The notes under the pieces are model-generated. The model was given only the letters and a program-made list of their open reading frames with translations. It made no database searches and had not been told where the DNA came from. Shown in pieces: positions 24,526 to 33,667 of a stretch of 64,000 nucleotides of DNA. Numbering within the stretch: the stretch's first letter is position 1; the number at the start of each line of letters is the position of its first letter. This DNA comes from Humimonas sp964465015 (GTDB taxonomy: Bacteria > Gemmatimonadota > Gemmatimonadetes > Palauibacterales > Palauibacteraceae). The translations under genes and the position numbers were made by a program. The stretch lies in contig CAYXHP010000148.1 in the NCBI GenBank assembly GCA_964465015.1, forward strand, positions 1-64,000, given 5' to 3'.

Positions 24526-25680
24526 ATGTTCGCGGGTTCTCGAGGGCCGAGTCCTCCCTCCGGCAGGTCGCCCGACCGCACCGAAGACTCCCGACGACCC
24601 CTGGGCTGGATCCTGCTGGTCGTGGCCGGCGCCACCGCGCTCGGCCTCGTCGCGACCGTCCAGGCCTACTTCGGCATGCCGTCCTCGGAGCCGATGTCGT
24701 TCTGGGAGATGACCAAGTACTGGCTCCCGGACTACTACCTTTGGGCCGCGCTCGCGCCACTCATCCTGTGGCTGGGCCGCCGCTTCCCGATCGAGCGTCG
24801 GGGCTGGGCGCGGCACCTGGCGCTCCACGTGGCCGCCGCCACCGTGCTCCTGCAGGTCGAACTGCTGGTATCCTGCGCCGTGATCTCGGTCATCGCCTCG
24901 ATCCCGGAGCGCTACGACGGCTTCTGGGACTACTACCGCACGGTGGCCCGCGGCTACTTCCTGTGGGGGCTGATCATCTACCTGCTCATCCTGGCGGCGG
25001 GCCAGGCGTACCAGAACGCGCGCCGCCTGCGAGCCCAGGAGGTCGAGGCCGCCGACCTGAGAGGGCGCGTGGTCGAGGCGCAGCTTCGCGCCCTGAAGAT
25101 GCAGCTCCACCCGCATTTCCTGTTCAACACCCTCAACTCGATCGGGGCCCTGGTCCGCACCGGTGAGCGGGAGCGGGCCCTCGGGATGCTGGCCGGACTG
25201 GGCGACCTCCTCCGCTACTCGCTCGAGAACGAGGAGCGCCAGGAGGTGCCCCTGCAGGAGGAGATCGAGTTCCTACGCCGCTATCTCGAGGTCGAGCAGA
25301 TGCGTTTCTCGGACCGTCTCCAGGTCGAGTTCCGGGTCGAGGAGGAGGCGCTGCTGGCCTCCGTGCCGAACATGATCCTCCAGCCCCTGGTCGAGAACGC
25401 GATCCGTCACGGGGTCAGTCCCCACGGCGGCCAGCGCCGGGTGCGGGTGGGGGCCAGCCGCCGGGACGGGCAGCTGCAGCTGGAGGTCCAGGACGACGGA
25501 CCGCAGCCCCCGCCGGGCTGGCGTCCGGACGAGAGCTCGGGTGTCGGCCTCCGGAACGTGCGCGAGCGGCTGGCCCGAATGTACGGCTCCTCCGGCGAGC
25601 TGCGCGTGAGACCGGGTTCCACGGCCGGCGTGGTCTCGACGGTCGAGCTTCCGTGGAAGCGCTGGAAGGAGGCTCCATGA
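24526..25680 (+). CDS. LytS/YehU-type membrane sensor histidine kinase
   Basis: A ~384-residue kinase. Four hydrophobic segments lie in the first half (WILLVVAGATALGLVATV, YYLWAALAPLILWL, LALHVAAATVLLQVELLV, GYFLWGLIIYLLILAA). The His_kinase domain begins ALKMQLHPHFLFNTLNSIGAL, with the phosphorylated His in PHFLFN, and the ATPase end has LQPLVENAIRHGV (N box) and DDGPQPPPGW, GVGLRNVRERL. A late ATG (24526, GGAAGG upstream) is preferred over 24376. The last bases ATGA overlap the regulator gene. No extracytoplasmic sensor domain is seen, so the signal may be membrane-borne. Confidence 0.92.
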   Translation: MFAGSRGPSPPSGRSPDRTEDSRRPLGWILLVVAGATALGLVATVQAYFGMPSSEPMSFWEMTKYWLPDYYLWAALAPLILWLGRRFPIERRGWARHLALHVAAATVLLQVELLVSCAVISVIASIPERYDGFWDYYRTVARGYFLWGLIIYLLILAAGQAYQNARRLRAQEVEAADLRGRVVEAQLRALKMQLHPHFLFNTLNSIGALVRTGERERALGMLAGLGDLLRYSLENEERQEVPLQEEIEFLRRYLEVEQMRFSDRLQVEFRVEEEALLASVPNMILQPLVENAIRHGVSPHGGQRRVRVGASRRDGQLQLEVQDDGPQPPPGWRPDESSGVGLRNVRERLARMYGSSGELRVRPGSTAGVVSTVELPWKRWKEAP

Positions 25681-26492
25681 AGCCCATCCGCACCCTGATC
25701 GTGGATGACGAGCCGCTCGCGCGCGAAGGTCTTCGGGTGCTCCTGGAACGCGATCCCGTGATCGAGCTGGTAGGCGAGTGCCGCGACGGGAGTGAGGCGC
25801 TGACCTGCATCGGCGACCTGGAGCCGGACCTGGTGTTCCTGGACGTCGAGATGCCGGAGATGGACGGCTTCGACGTGCTGGAGGCGCTGTCGGAGGGAGG
25901 CTCACTCCTGCCCACCATCGTGTTCGTGACGGCGTACGACCAGTACGCCCTGCGCGCCTTCGAGGTGCACGCCCTGGACTACCTGCTCAAGCCGTTCGAC
26001 GACGAGCGGTTCGAGCGCGCCCTGGAGCGTGCCAAGCTCGAGGTCTCCCGCCGCCAGGCCGCCGCCGTCGCCTCGCGCATCGAGGCCCTGCTGAGCGACC
26101 GGCGGGAGGACCGCGGGGCCGCGACCCGTAGCGCGGCGGCCGACGGCGCCGAGGCGCCGGTGCAGCGCTTCGTCGTGCGCTCGTCGGGACGCATCCACTT
26201 CGTGGACGTGGGCGAGGTGGATTGGATCGAGGCGGCGGGCGATTACGTGCGGCTCCACACGGGCGAGCGCTCGCACCTCATGCGCGAGACGATGAAGCAG
26301 CTCGAGGACCTCCTCGATCCGGACGTCTTCGTGCGCATCCACCGCTCGACCATCGTGCGGATCGGCTTCGTGAAGGAGATCCGCACGACGGCCACCGGGC
26401 AGTACGTGGTGCTCCTGGAAAACGGGACGAAGCGGAACCTGAGCCGCAGCGGGCGCCGCCGGCTGGAGGAGGTACTGGGCCGAACCCTCTGA
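25677..26492 (+). CDS. LytR/AlgR-type response regulator (REC-LytTR)
   Basis: A 271-residue regulator. The receiver domain has IVDDEPLAREGL, the phosphoacceptor Asp in LVFLDVEMPEMDG, FVTAYDQYALRAFEVHALDYLLKPFDDERF. A short linker leads to the LytTR DNA-binding domain (VDWIEAAGDYVRLHTG, IHRSTIVRIGFVKEI, NLSRSGRRRLEEVLG). It is coupled by an ATGA overlap to the kinase gene, with GGAAGGAGG upstream. It ends 17 bases from the convergent flippase gene. Targets unknown. Confidence 0.95.
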   Translation: MKPIRTLIVDDEPLAREGLRVLLERDPVIELVGECRDGSEALTCIGDLEPDLVFLDVEMPEMDGFDVLEALSEGGSLLPTIVFVTAYDQYALRAFEVHALDYLLKPFDDERFERALERAKLEVSRRQAAAVASRIEALLSDRREDRGAATRSAAADGAEAPVQRFVVRSSGRIHFVDVGEVDWIEAAGDYVRLHTGERSHLMRETMKQLEDLLDPDVFVRIHRSTIVRIGFVKEIRTTATGQYVVLLENGTKRNLSRSGRRRLEEVLGRTL

Positions 26493-26509
26493 GCGAGGAG
26501 GTCGCCGCT

Positions 26510-27541
26510 CTAGGCGGCCGTCCGCTCCCGATCCGGCCGGGTGGACGCGCGCCTCCGACGCGGCTCCGGGCTCGAGCGCTGCGTGCGGCCGAGACGGGCC
26601 AGGCCCCTCAGCCCCACCACTCCGGTGGCCAGTCCGAGCACCGGCGGCACCTGCACGGCCTGAAGCACGAGGCCCGCGAGCACGGCCGAGGACGGATCCA
26701 CCCCGAACGGTGCCAACCCCGCCACGAGCGATACCTGGAAGATCCCCACGTTGGCCGGAGTGAGTCGTAGAGCGCCTCCCAGGTTGGCGGCCAGCAGCGC
26801 GACCAGGGCCGCGTCGGGACCCGATGCGACGTGGGTGGCGGAGAGCACCAGCCAGTAGGTGCCCCACTGGGCGGCCCAGTTGACCAGCGCCAGCACGACG
26901 GCCTCGGCGAACGGTCGCCGTCCCACGATCCGGACTCCGTCCACCATCGCCTCGGGCACGTGCCGCCGCAGCCGCTCGGCCACCTTCGGTCGTCGCAGCA
27001 CCAGGACCAGGAGCGCGCCGGTCGCCACGACCGCGACCCCGGCCAGGCCGGCCCGTTCCGGCAGGGAGGGCAAGGGGAGGAAGAGCGAGGCGCACGCCAC
27101 CACGATCCCGAGCGCGACCAGCTCGGACAGCCGCACCGTGGCGACCGAGATCGCCGTGAGGCCCACCGGCAGTCCCTCGCGCGCCAGCGCCTGCACGCGG
27201 GCCGCCTCGCCGACGAGGGAGACGGAGACGTCGGACACCGCCGATCCCAGGAGGTTGGCGCGCTGCACCGGGAGCCAGCGCGCCCCGGTGGACGGGCGCA
27301 GCAGGCGCTGCCAGGCCCAGCCTTTGGCCACCAGTGACAGCAGGTTGACGACCAGCGCCGCGACCAGGAGCCGAGGATCGGTGGCCATCAGGGCCGCACC
27401 GGCCTCGCCCCAGGGGAAGTGGAGGGCCACCCGAACCGCGAGCGCGCCGAGCCCGGCCAGGAGCAGGACGCGAAGGGCACGCCGCCACCCGCGGCGGACC
27501 GTTCCATCCCCGGAGTCCGGGGGCGCGCCTCGGCGGCTCAC
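26510..27541 (-). CDS. Lysylphosphatidylglycerol synthase TM region-like (UPF0104) membrane protein
   Basis: A 343-residue protein with about eight hydrophobic segments: VLLLAGLGALAVRVALHF, LLVAALVVNLLSLVA, then a conserved stretch (ANLLGSAVSDVSVSLVGEAARVQAL) and later LAANLGGALRLTPANVGIFQ, which resembles the GxxPxGxGxxE loop of these transporters. Members move lipid-linked sugars or phospholipids across the inner membrane. GTG start overlaps the deacetylase stop (GTGA), so it is third in the GT4-deacetylase operon. The substrate is probably the product of the GT4 enzyme (inference). Confidence 0.82.
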   Translation of the reverse strand: MSRRGAPPDSGDGTVRRGWRRALRVLLLAGLGALAVRVALHFPWGEAGAALMATDPRLLVAALVVNLLSLVAKGWAWQRLLRPSTGARWLPVQRANLLGSAVSDVSVSLVGEAARVQALAREGLPVGLTAISVATVRLSELVALGIVVACASLFLPLPSLPERAGLAGVAVVATGALLVLVLRRPKVAERLRRHVPEAMVDGVRIVGRRPFAEAVVLALVNWAAQWGTYWLVLSATHVASGPDAALVALLAANLGGALRLTPANVGIFQVSLVAGLAPFGVDPSSAVLAGLVLQAVQVPPVLGLATGVVGLRGLARLGRTQRSSPEPRRRRASTRPDRERTAA

Positions 27542-28239
27542 CGCAGCAGCTCGGCGAGGGGATGGACGGCGTAGCCCGCTGCGGACAGGTCGGCCAGGAT
27601 TCCCGGGAGCGCCTCGGCCGTCTGGGTCCGATCGCCGTCCGGGTCGTATCCGTCGCCGTCATGGAGGAGCAGGATCGTCCCGGGCTTCACGCGGCGCCGC
27701 ACCCGGCGCCGAATCTCCTCGGCCCCGGGCCGATCCGTGTCCCACACCCCCACGCTCCACCCCACCAGGGGACAACCCAGTCCGCGCAGCGTCCGATCCA
27801 CGAAGGGGTTCCGGTGTCCGTGGGGCGCCCTGAACGCCACCGGCGCGACGCCCGCGGCGTCCTCGACGGCCCGGTGTCCCGACTCGATCTCCTCCCGGAC
27901 GGCAGCTGGTCCCATGAGGGTGAGCTTGCGGTGCGAGAAGGTGTGGCTCCCGACCAGGTGGCCGCCCGCGGCCACCTCCCTCGCCAGGTCCGGGAAGGCC
28001 TGGGCGTGCCGTCCGACCAGGAAGAAGGCGGCCGGGGCACCAGCCGCCGCCAGCGCGTCCAGGACGGCGGGAGTGGTGGCGCGGTTCGGGCCATCGTCGA
28101 AGGTGAGGTAGACCCGCCGTCCGTCCGCGGGGCCCCGTCCGAGGACGGGCCCGAACAGTCGGGCGTTGGGGAGGAGCGCGCCCGCCGCCAGGCTCCCCGC
28201 GCCCGCCAGGCCGACCGCGCCGGCCACGAGGCCGATCAT
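27538..28239 (-). CDS. Polysaccharide deacetylase (NodB homology, CE4)
   Basis: A 233-residue protein with an N-terminal membrane anchor or signal (GLVAGAVGLAGAGSLAAGALL). Motif 1 is YLTFDDGPN, motif 2 GSHTFSHRKL with two His ligands, motif 3 RAPHGHRNP, and the last is ILLLHDGDG. The catalytic Asp pair and His-His ligands are kept. CE4 enzymes remove N-acetyl groups from sugars such as GlcNAc. The ATG start overlaps the glycosyltransferase stop (ATGA) and its stop overlaps the flippase. Confidence 0.92.
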   Translation of the reverse strand: MIGLVAGAVGLAGAGSLAAGALLPNARLFGPVLGRGPADGRRVYLTFDDGPNRATTPAVLDALAAAGAPAAFFLVGRHAQAFPDLAREVAAGGHLVGSHTFSHRKLTLMGPAAVREEIESGHRAVEDAAGVAPVAFRAPHGHRNPFVDRTLRGLGCPLVGWSVGVWDTDRPGAEEIRRRVRRRVKPGTILLLHDGDGYDPDGDRTQTAEALPGILADLSAAGYAVHPLAELLR

Positions 28240-29345
28240 GCCAGCACCCGACGGTAGATGCCGAGTACCCGGGCCGCGACGTCGGGCCAGGCGAACTCGC
28301 AGGCATGGTCCAGCGCCCGCGAGCGCATCCGCGCCCGGCGATGCGCGTCGCCCAACAGGTCGAGGATGGCCTCGGCCCAGGCGCCCGGATCGGCCGGCTC
28401 CAGGAGGTGGCCGGCCCCCGAGCCGCCGAGGACGAACCGGTGTCCGGCCAGGTCCGAGGCCACCACCGGGGCTCCGCAGGCCATCGCCTCGAGCAGCGTG
28501 ATGCCGAAGGAGGCGCGCCGGGTGGGGGCCAGGTAGAGATCGCACGTGCCGTAGTATTCCGGCCTCTCCTCGTACACCAGCCCCACGAACCGGACGCCGT
28601 CGGCCAGCGGGGCCGCCTGCCGCTCGTAGTGGGCCCGGAGCGGTCCGTCTCCGACCACGGTCAGCGTGGCGCCCGGATAGGCTTCGATGACGGCCGGCAT
28701 CGCCGTCAGCAGCGTCTCGAGGCCGTTGCGCGGGTCGAGTCGTCCCAGGAAGAGGAGACGCGGCGGATCCCCGGGGCCGAGCGGACCCGGATGGCGGCCG
28801 TTGGGATGGAAATACCCGACGTCGACGCCGTTCGGCACCACGTCGAACTCGGCCGCGAAGTAGCGCGACAGCGCCTCGACCACCGTCGGGCTCACCGCGA
28901 TGCGCGCCGCCATGCTCGCCAACCGGCGCTGGAGCGGCGCCTGGAACACGCGGTAGCCCACCGAGCGCGGAAACCAGGAGTGGAAGGTGCTGACCACGGG
29001 GAGCCCCAGGTCGTCGGCGGCCGTCTGGCCCACGAGCCCGAGCGTCGGGGCCAGCGGGCCGTGCAGGTGGACCAGGTCGATGGCCTCTTCCCGGAACAGG
29101 CGCCGGAGCCCGGCCCGGAGGCGCCAGCCGATGGCCACCCGGGCGAAGGCTCCGTTGCTGAACACCACCTGGCTCCGGCCCACGCGGCGGACGCCGGTCT
29201 CGTCCGGGTCCTGGCCGGTCATGCGGGCGGTGACGATGAGGGCTTCGTGGCCCAGTCGACCGAGCTCGCGCTGTAGCGCCTGCACGTGCTCGGTGACCCC
29301 CCCGAGGTGGGGATGGTAGTATTCGGTGACCAGCGCGACGCGCAT
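28236..29345 (-). CDS. GT4-family glycosyltransferase (PimA/PimB-like)
   Basis: A 369-residue GT-B enzyme. LVTEYYHPHLGGVTEHV is the N-terminal glycine loop typical of lipid-directed mannosyltransferases; LVHLHGPLAP, VPNGVDVGYFHP, LLFLGRLDPRNGLETLL and the EX7E region RRASFGITLLEAMACGAPVVASDL follow. It likely adds a sugar from a nucleotide donor to a lipid or a small acceptor at the inner membrane. First gene of the minus-strand trio; the ATG at 29345 has GGGGA upstream, with an in-frame alternative at 29357. Sugar and acceptor cannot be told. Confidence 0.9.
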   Translation of the reverse strand: MRVALVTEYYHPHLGGVTEHVQALQRELGRLGHEALIVTARMTGQDPDETGVRRVGRSQVVFSNGAFARVAIGWRLRAGLRRLFREEAIDLVHLHGPLAPTLGLVGQTAADDLGLPVVSTFHSWFPRSVGYRVFQAPLQRRLASMAARIAVSPTVVEALSRYFAAEFDVVPNGVDVGYFHPNGRHPGPLGPGDPPRLLFLGRLDPRNGLETLLTAMPAVIEAYPGATLTVVGDGPLRAHYERQAAPLADGVRFVGLVYEERPEYYGTCDLYLAPTRRASFGITLLEAMACGAPVVASDLAGHRFVLGGSGAGHLLEPADPGAWAEAILDLLGDAHRRARMRSRALDHACEFAWPDVAARVLGIYRRVLA

Positions 29346-29619
29346 GCGTGTCCCCATCTCGCGGACCGCCGGGGCGGGCATCGCCCTGCGCGAGACGGGA
29401 TCTCCGGCCCGCGCACTCCACGGCGTCCGGGCCGCGGCAGCGACGATTACAGTTGTAGACGGTACTCGTTTACCCGTGCGCGAGCGCGAGTTCCATGTCG
29501 GGTTCGGGCCCGAGGGCGTGGGCGGACGGCGCCGGGCGGGTCGTCCCCTTACCTTCCACGTTCGGGCGCCCTCTGACGCGGGGTGATTCGCCGACGCACG
29601 AGCCGGACGGGAGGGCGAC

Positions 29620-32145
29620 ATGACGGGGCGATCGGGGAGCGAGGAAGGCCGCCCTGGCTTGCGCTCCCTCGCGAGCGCGGTGCGCGGCATCGTGGTCCTG
29701 GCGGCCGTCGTCCTGGCGACGGGGCCGGTCGTGGCGCAGGGGACCGGGACCCCGGGAGCGGGGGTCCCCGACTGGCGCGTCAACCAGGCCTTCCAGCGCT
29801 CGCACGATTTCGACCTCCTGCACCAGGACATCGCCCTTCGGTCGTTCGACTGGGATTCCACCTCCCTGGCCGGCCGCGTGGAGACGACCCTGCGCGCCCT
29901 GCGACCCGGTTTCGACTCGGTCGTGCTCGATGCTGGATCGGGCCTGCGGGTGAAGAGGGTGTGGACGCCGGACGGCGACTCGCTGCGCTGGACCCACACC
30001 GGTGACACGCTGGTCGTGTTCCCGTCCGAGCCGCTCGGCTTCGGGGACACGCTGCGGTTCCGGGTCGACTACCGGGCCACGGTGCGGAGCGGACACGGGC
30101 TCACCTTCCTCGACAGCGCCGCCGACCATCCGCGTCAGATCTGGAGCCAGGGGGAATCCCACAACAACCACCTGTGGTTCCCGACGTACGACTTCCCCGA
30201 CGACAAGATGACGTGGACGCTCGCTGCCACCGTCCCGGACGGGTTCACGGCGGTTTCGAACGGCCGCGAGCTGGGGGATCGCGACGAGGGCGATGGAACG
30301 CACACGGTGACCTGGAGCGAGCCGCATCCCGCGTCCACCTACCTCGTGTCGCTGGTGGTCTCGCGGCTCGTTCGACTGCGGGACGACTGGAGGGGGACGC
30401 CGGTCGACTACTACGTGTACGCGTCCGACACGACGGCGGGTCGCCGGCTGTTCCGCGTCACGCCCGACATGATCGAGGCGTACTCGCGGCTCACCGGAAT
30501 CCCGTACCCGTGGTCCAAGTACGCACAGATCACGGTGGCCGACTTCTTCGGGGGCATGGAGAACGTCACGGCCACGACCCTGGTGGACTGGCTCCCGGAC
30601 GAGCGCGCCTACCGCGACGACCCCTGGTACCTCATCGACCTCATCCCGCACGAGCTCGCCCACATGTGGTTCGGCGACTACGTGACCACGGCGGACTGGG
30701 CCAATCTCTGGCTCAACGAGGGCTTCGCGGAGTTCATGCCGGGCCAGTACTGGGCGCGTGCGAGAGGGGAGGAGGCGGCGGAGACCTACTACCTGCACGA
30801 GTACGATGACTTCCTCCACGCGGACGCGCAGCGGCGCGTCCCGCTCGCCGCCCCCAGCTCCAACGTGATCTACCCCAAGGGCGCCCTCGTCCTCCGCATG
30901 CTCGAGAAGCTGCTGGGTCCCGATCGCTTCTGGGCCTCGATTCACCGGTACCTGGCTCGACACGCCTACGGGAACGCGACCACCGAGGACCTGCGGCGCG
31001 CGATCCTGGCGGCCACCGGCCAGAACCTGGACTGGTTCTTCGACCAGTGGATCTACTCGGGCGGCTATCCCGAGCTCGCCGTCCGCGCGCACTGGGACTC
31101 CGCCGGCCGAAGCCTGGCGCTGGTGGTCCGGCAGCTGCAGGCCGACTCGGCCGATTCGACCCGGGCGCGGGTGACTCCGGCGGTCTTCCGGATGCCGGTC
31201 ACGGTCCGGGTGTCCACCGCCGCCGGGCCCATCACCCGGCGTGTGGTCGTGGACCGGGCGGTGGACACGGTCCTCGTGCGACAGGTGATGGCCCGGCCGA
31301 CGGCGGTCGTGTTCGACGACCGGGACGAGGTCGTGAAGCGTCTCGACTTCCCGCAGCCGACCTCGTGGCTGGCCACCGAGCTGGAGGGGAGCGGCGCGCT
31401 CTGGAACCGCCGGTGGGCGGCCGAGCGGCTCGGAGAGCGCACCGAGGACACGGCCGCGGCCTCGGCGCTGGCCACGACGCTCGCGGGGGGCGGACCGCCG
31501 GCCCTGCGGGCGGCGGCGGCCGGCGCGCTGTCGAGCTTTCCGGCCATCCGCGCGCTTCCCGCCCTCCGCGTGGCGCTGGGGGACAGCTCGGCCCGCGTCC
31601 GCACGGCCGCGGCCTCGGCACTCGCCGGCGTGGGCGGCACGGAGGCCGCCGGCCTGGCGCGGCACGCCTTCGAGACCGACTCGAGCTATCACGTGCGAGC
31701 GGCGGCGCTGGAGGCCTACGCCGCCATCGACTCCGCCGACTCCGTCGCCGTGCACCAGGCGCTGGGTCGGGGCCTCCACACGCCCTCGTATCGGGGCGCC
31801 ATCGCCCAGGCGGCGATGATCGGCATCGTGGCCCGCAGGGACACGAGCTTCGTGAACGACCTGGAGGGGATGCTCCCCCGGGACGAGCTGGCGGCGCAGG
31901 CGCTCGGGGCCCTGGGGGCGCGCGGGGACCGCCGGGCGCTCGGCGTGCTGGCCGTGCACCTCGAGGATCCCGACCGCGGCGTTCGGCGCGCCGTCCTGAG
32001 GGCGTTCGGCACCATCGTCCCGCCGGCTGCCGCCGTGGCGGCGCTGGAGTCGGTCCGGAACGGTCTCACCGACCCGGACGTGGAGCGCGCGGTCGACGAG
32101 CTGGTCCGGCGGCTGCGAGCCCGGGGGGGGGACGCCGGTGGGTGA
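29620..32145 (+). CDS. M1-family metallo-aminopeptidase with C-terminal HEAT repeats
   Basis: An 841-residue secreted peptidase: signal peptide to about residue 40 (VVAQ), then the M1 catalytic domain with GGMEN at 311-315 (N-terminal amine recognition), HELAHMWFGD at 344-353 and zinc-ligand Glu367 in WLNEGFAEF. The C-terminal ~200 residues are Ala/Arg/Leu-rich 30-residue helical repeats (ALRVALGDSSARVRTAAASALAGVG, LHTPSYRGAIAQAAMIGI), of HEAT type rather than the ERAP1-like domain. It would trim N-termini of peptides outside the cytoplasm. A GGAGGG lies upstream of the ATG. Divergent from the GT4 operon with a 274-base spacer. Confidence 0.94.
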   Translation: MTGRSGSEEGRPGLRSLASAVRGIVVLAAVVLATGPVVAQGTGTPGAGVPDWRVNQAFQRSHDFDLLHQDIALRSFDWDSTSLAGRVETTLRALRPGFDSVVLDAGSGLRVKRVWTPDGDSLRWTHTGDTLVVFPSEPLGFGDTLRFRVDYRATVRSGHGLTFLDSAADHPRQIWSQGESHNNHLWFPTYDFPDDKMTWTLAATVPDGFTAVSNGRELGDRDEGDGTHTVTWSEPHPASTYLVSLVVSRLVRLRDDWRGTPVDYYVYASDTTAGRRLFRVTPDMIEAYSRLTGIPYPWSKYAQITVADFFGGMENVTATTLVDWLPDERAYRDDPWYLIDLIPHELAHMWFGDYVTTADWANLWLNEGFAEFMPGQYWARARGEEAAETYYLHEYDDFLHADAQRRVPLAAPSSNVIYPKGALVLRMLEKLLGPDRFWASIHRYLARHAYGNATTEDLRRAILAATGQNLDWFFDQWIYSGGYPELAVRAHWDSAGRSLALVVRQLQADSADSTRARVTPAVFRMPVTVRVSTAAGPITRRVVVDRAVDTVLVRQVMARPTAVVFDDRDEVVKRLDFPQPTSWLATELEGSGALWNRRWAAERLGERTEDTAAASALATTLAGGGPPALRAAAAGALSSFPAIRALPALRVALGDSSARVRTAAASALAGVGGTEAAGLARHAFETDSSYHVRAAALEAYAAIDSADSVAVHQALGRGLHTPSYRGAIAQAAMIGIVARRDTSFVNDLEGMLPRDELAAQALGALGARGDRRALGVLAVHLEDPDRGVRRAVLRAFGTIVPPAAAVAALESVRNGLTDPDVERAVDELVRRLRARGGDAGG

Positions 32146-32152
32146 GCGGCCG

Positions 32153-33667
32153 ATGCGGACCCGGGACGAACGGAGGTGTGCTGGCAACCCGCGGCGGGCG
32201 GACCGCCGGACCGCCGGGTCCGCGGCGGCACATCCGGGGATCCATCGGCGGGCGGCGGTGCCGCCGTCCTTCGCCGGGGCGTCGGCGATCGCGACGCTGG
32301 TGATCCCGGCGGTGGCGCTCGCCACGGGCTGCGCGGGCGGAACGCCGCCGGGCGCCAGGCTGGACGTACCCCCAGGGACGCGGCCGACCCTGTCGGTCGG
32401 CGCGGTCAGCGGGGCCGGCTACCACAACGAGACGTCCGTGGCCATCGACCCGGTCCGGCACGGCGGCGTCATCGCTTCGTGGCAGATCCCGGCCACCGTC
32501 GCCCGCTCCTCCGACGGGGGCGCGACGTGGAAGAGCGTGGCGTTGCCGGGCACCGACCGCTGGGAGCTGGCCGGAGACCCGGCCGTGACCTACGGCCCGG
32601 ACGGGACGGCGTACGCGCTGTTCATCGCGTTCGATCGCCCGGACGACTACCGCTTCCTGGGGCGCGCCGCGCACCGGAACGGGATCTTCGTGAGTCGCTC
32701 CCCGGACGGCGGCCACGAGTGGAGCGATCCGGCCGCGGTGGTGGAGCATTCCGAGGAGCCCGGGATCCCGTTCGAGGACAAGCCGATGATGGCCGTGGAC
32801 CGGTTCGGGGACTCGCCGTGGCACGGCCACCTGTACGTGGCGTGGACCCAGTTCCGGAAGGCGGCGTCGGGCATCCGCTTCGCCCGATCCACCGACGGCG
32901 GGAGCACCTTCAGTCGGCCGATCGAGATCAGCGACCGCGCCGGTTCGCCGCAGGACACGCTGGGCGCCGACGAGGGGACCGACCTCGCCGTCGGGCCGGG
33001 CGGCACCGTGTACGTGGTGTGGAGCGATTCGACCGGACTCCTCCTCGACCGGTCGCACGACGGTGGCCGGACCTTCGGGACCGACGTCCACATCCGCCGC
33101 ACCGGTCCCATCGTGTTCGGCGTGCCCGGCGTGGCGCGCGCCAACGGCTACCCGTCCCTGGGGCTCGATCCCCGTACCGGCCGCCTGTACGTGACCTGGG
33201 TGGACCGCAGCGCCGGGGAGGCGGATGTCTACCTGGTGACTTCGTCCGACCGCGGATACAGCTGGTCCGAGCCGATCCGGGTGAGCGGAGACCCGGTCGG
33301 CTCGGGCATCGACCACTTCTTCGCGTGGACGGCGGTGGATCCGGTCACCGGCCTGGTCGCGACCGGCTACTACCGGAGCGGGCCCGGCGGCGGGCGCTCC
33401 CCGAGGCTGCGGTACATGCTGGCCTGGTCCGGCGACGGCGGCCGGACTTTCACCCGGGCGCCCTGGGGCGCCACCGAGTTCCGACCCGGCGGGCAGTTCC
33501 TGGGAGATTACACCGGCGTGGACGCGAGTTCGGGCGTCGTCTACGGGGCCTGGACCGAGGTGCCGGGCCCGCACGGGGCCGCCCCGGCGGACACGGCCGC
33601 GGGCGGCGTGCGCGGCGGGATGCACCGGACCCTCGTGGTGGTCGGCAAGGCGAGCTTCGGCGGCTAG
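32153..33667 (+). CDS. Exo-alpha-sialidase-like BNR/Asp-box lipoprotein
   Basis: A ~504-residue protein with an N-terminal hydrophobic stretch ending ALATGCAGG, a lipobox. Six Asp-box motifs (SxDxGxxW/F) are regularly spaced: SSDGGATW, SPDGGHEW, STDGGSTF, SHDGGRTF, SSDRGYSW, SGDGGRTF. This is a six-bladed beta-propeller of the sialidase superfamily. The arginine triad and nucleophilic Tyr of true sialidases are not clearly placed, so enzymatic activity is unproven. It starts seven bases after the M1 gene (a GTG at 32138 is also in frame) and its stop shares CTAG with the convergent molybdoenzyme gene. Confidence 0.8.
   Translation: MRTRDERRCAGNPRRADRRTAGSAAAHPGIHRRAAVPPSFAGASAIATLVIPAVALATGCAGGTPPGARLDVPPGTRPTLSVGAVSGAGYHNETSVAIDPVRHGGVIASWQIPATVARSSDGGATWKSVALPGTDRWELAGDPAVTYGPDGTAYALFIAFDRPDDYRFLGRAAHRNGIFVSRSPDGGHEWSDPAAVVEHSEEPGIPFEDKPMMAVDRFGDSPWHGHLYVAWTQFRKAASGIRFARSTDGGSTFSRPIEISDRAGSPQDTLGADEGTDLAVGPGGTVYVVWSDSTGLLLDRSHDGGRTFGTDVHIRRTGPIVFGVPGVARANGYPSLGLDPRTGRLYVTWVDRSAGEADVYLVTSSDRGYSWSEPIRVSGDPVGSGIDHFFAWTAVDPVTGLVATGYYRSGPGGGRSPRLRYMLAWSGDGGRTFTRAPWGATEFRPGGQFLGDYTGVDASSGVVYGAWTEVPGPHGAAPADTAAGGVRGGMHRTLVVVGKASFGG

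Noticed and set aside
29470..32325. Very long minus-strand open frame opposite the M1 peptidase gene
   Set aside because: Low-complexity Arg/Gly/His-rich translation without motifs; a frame kept open by the high G+C third codon positions of the real gene on the other strand.
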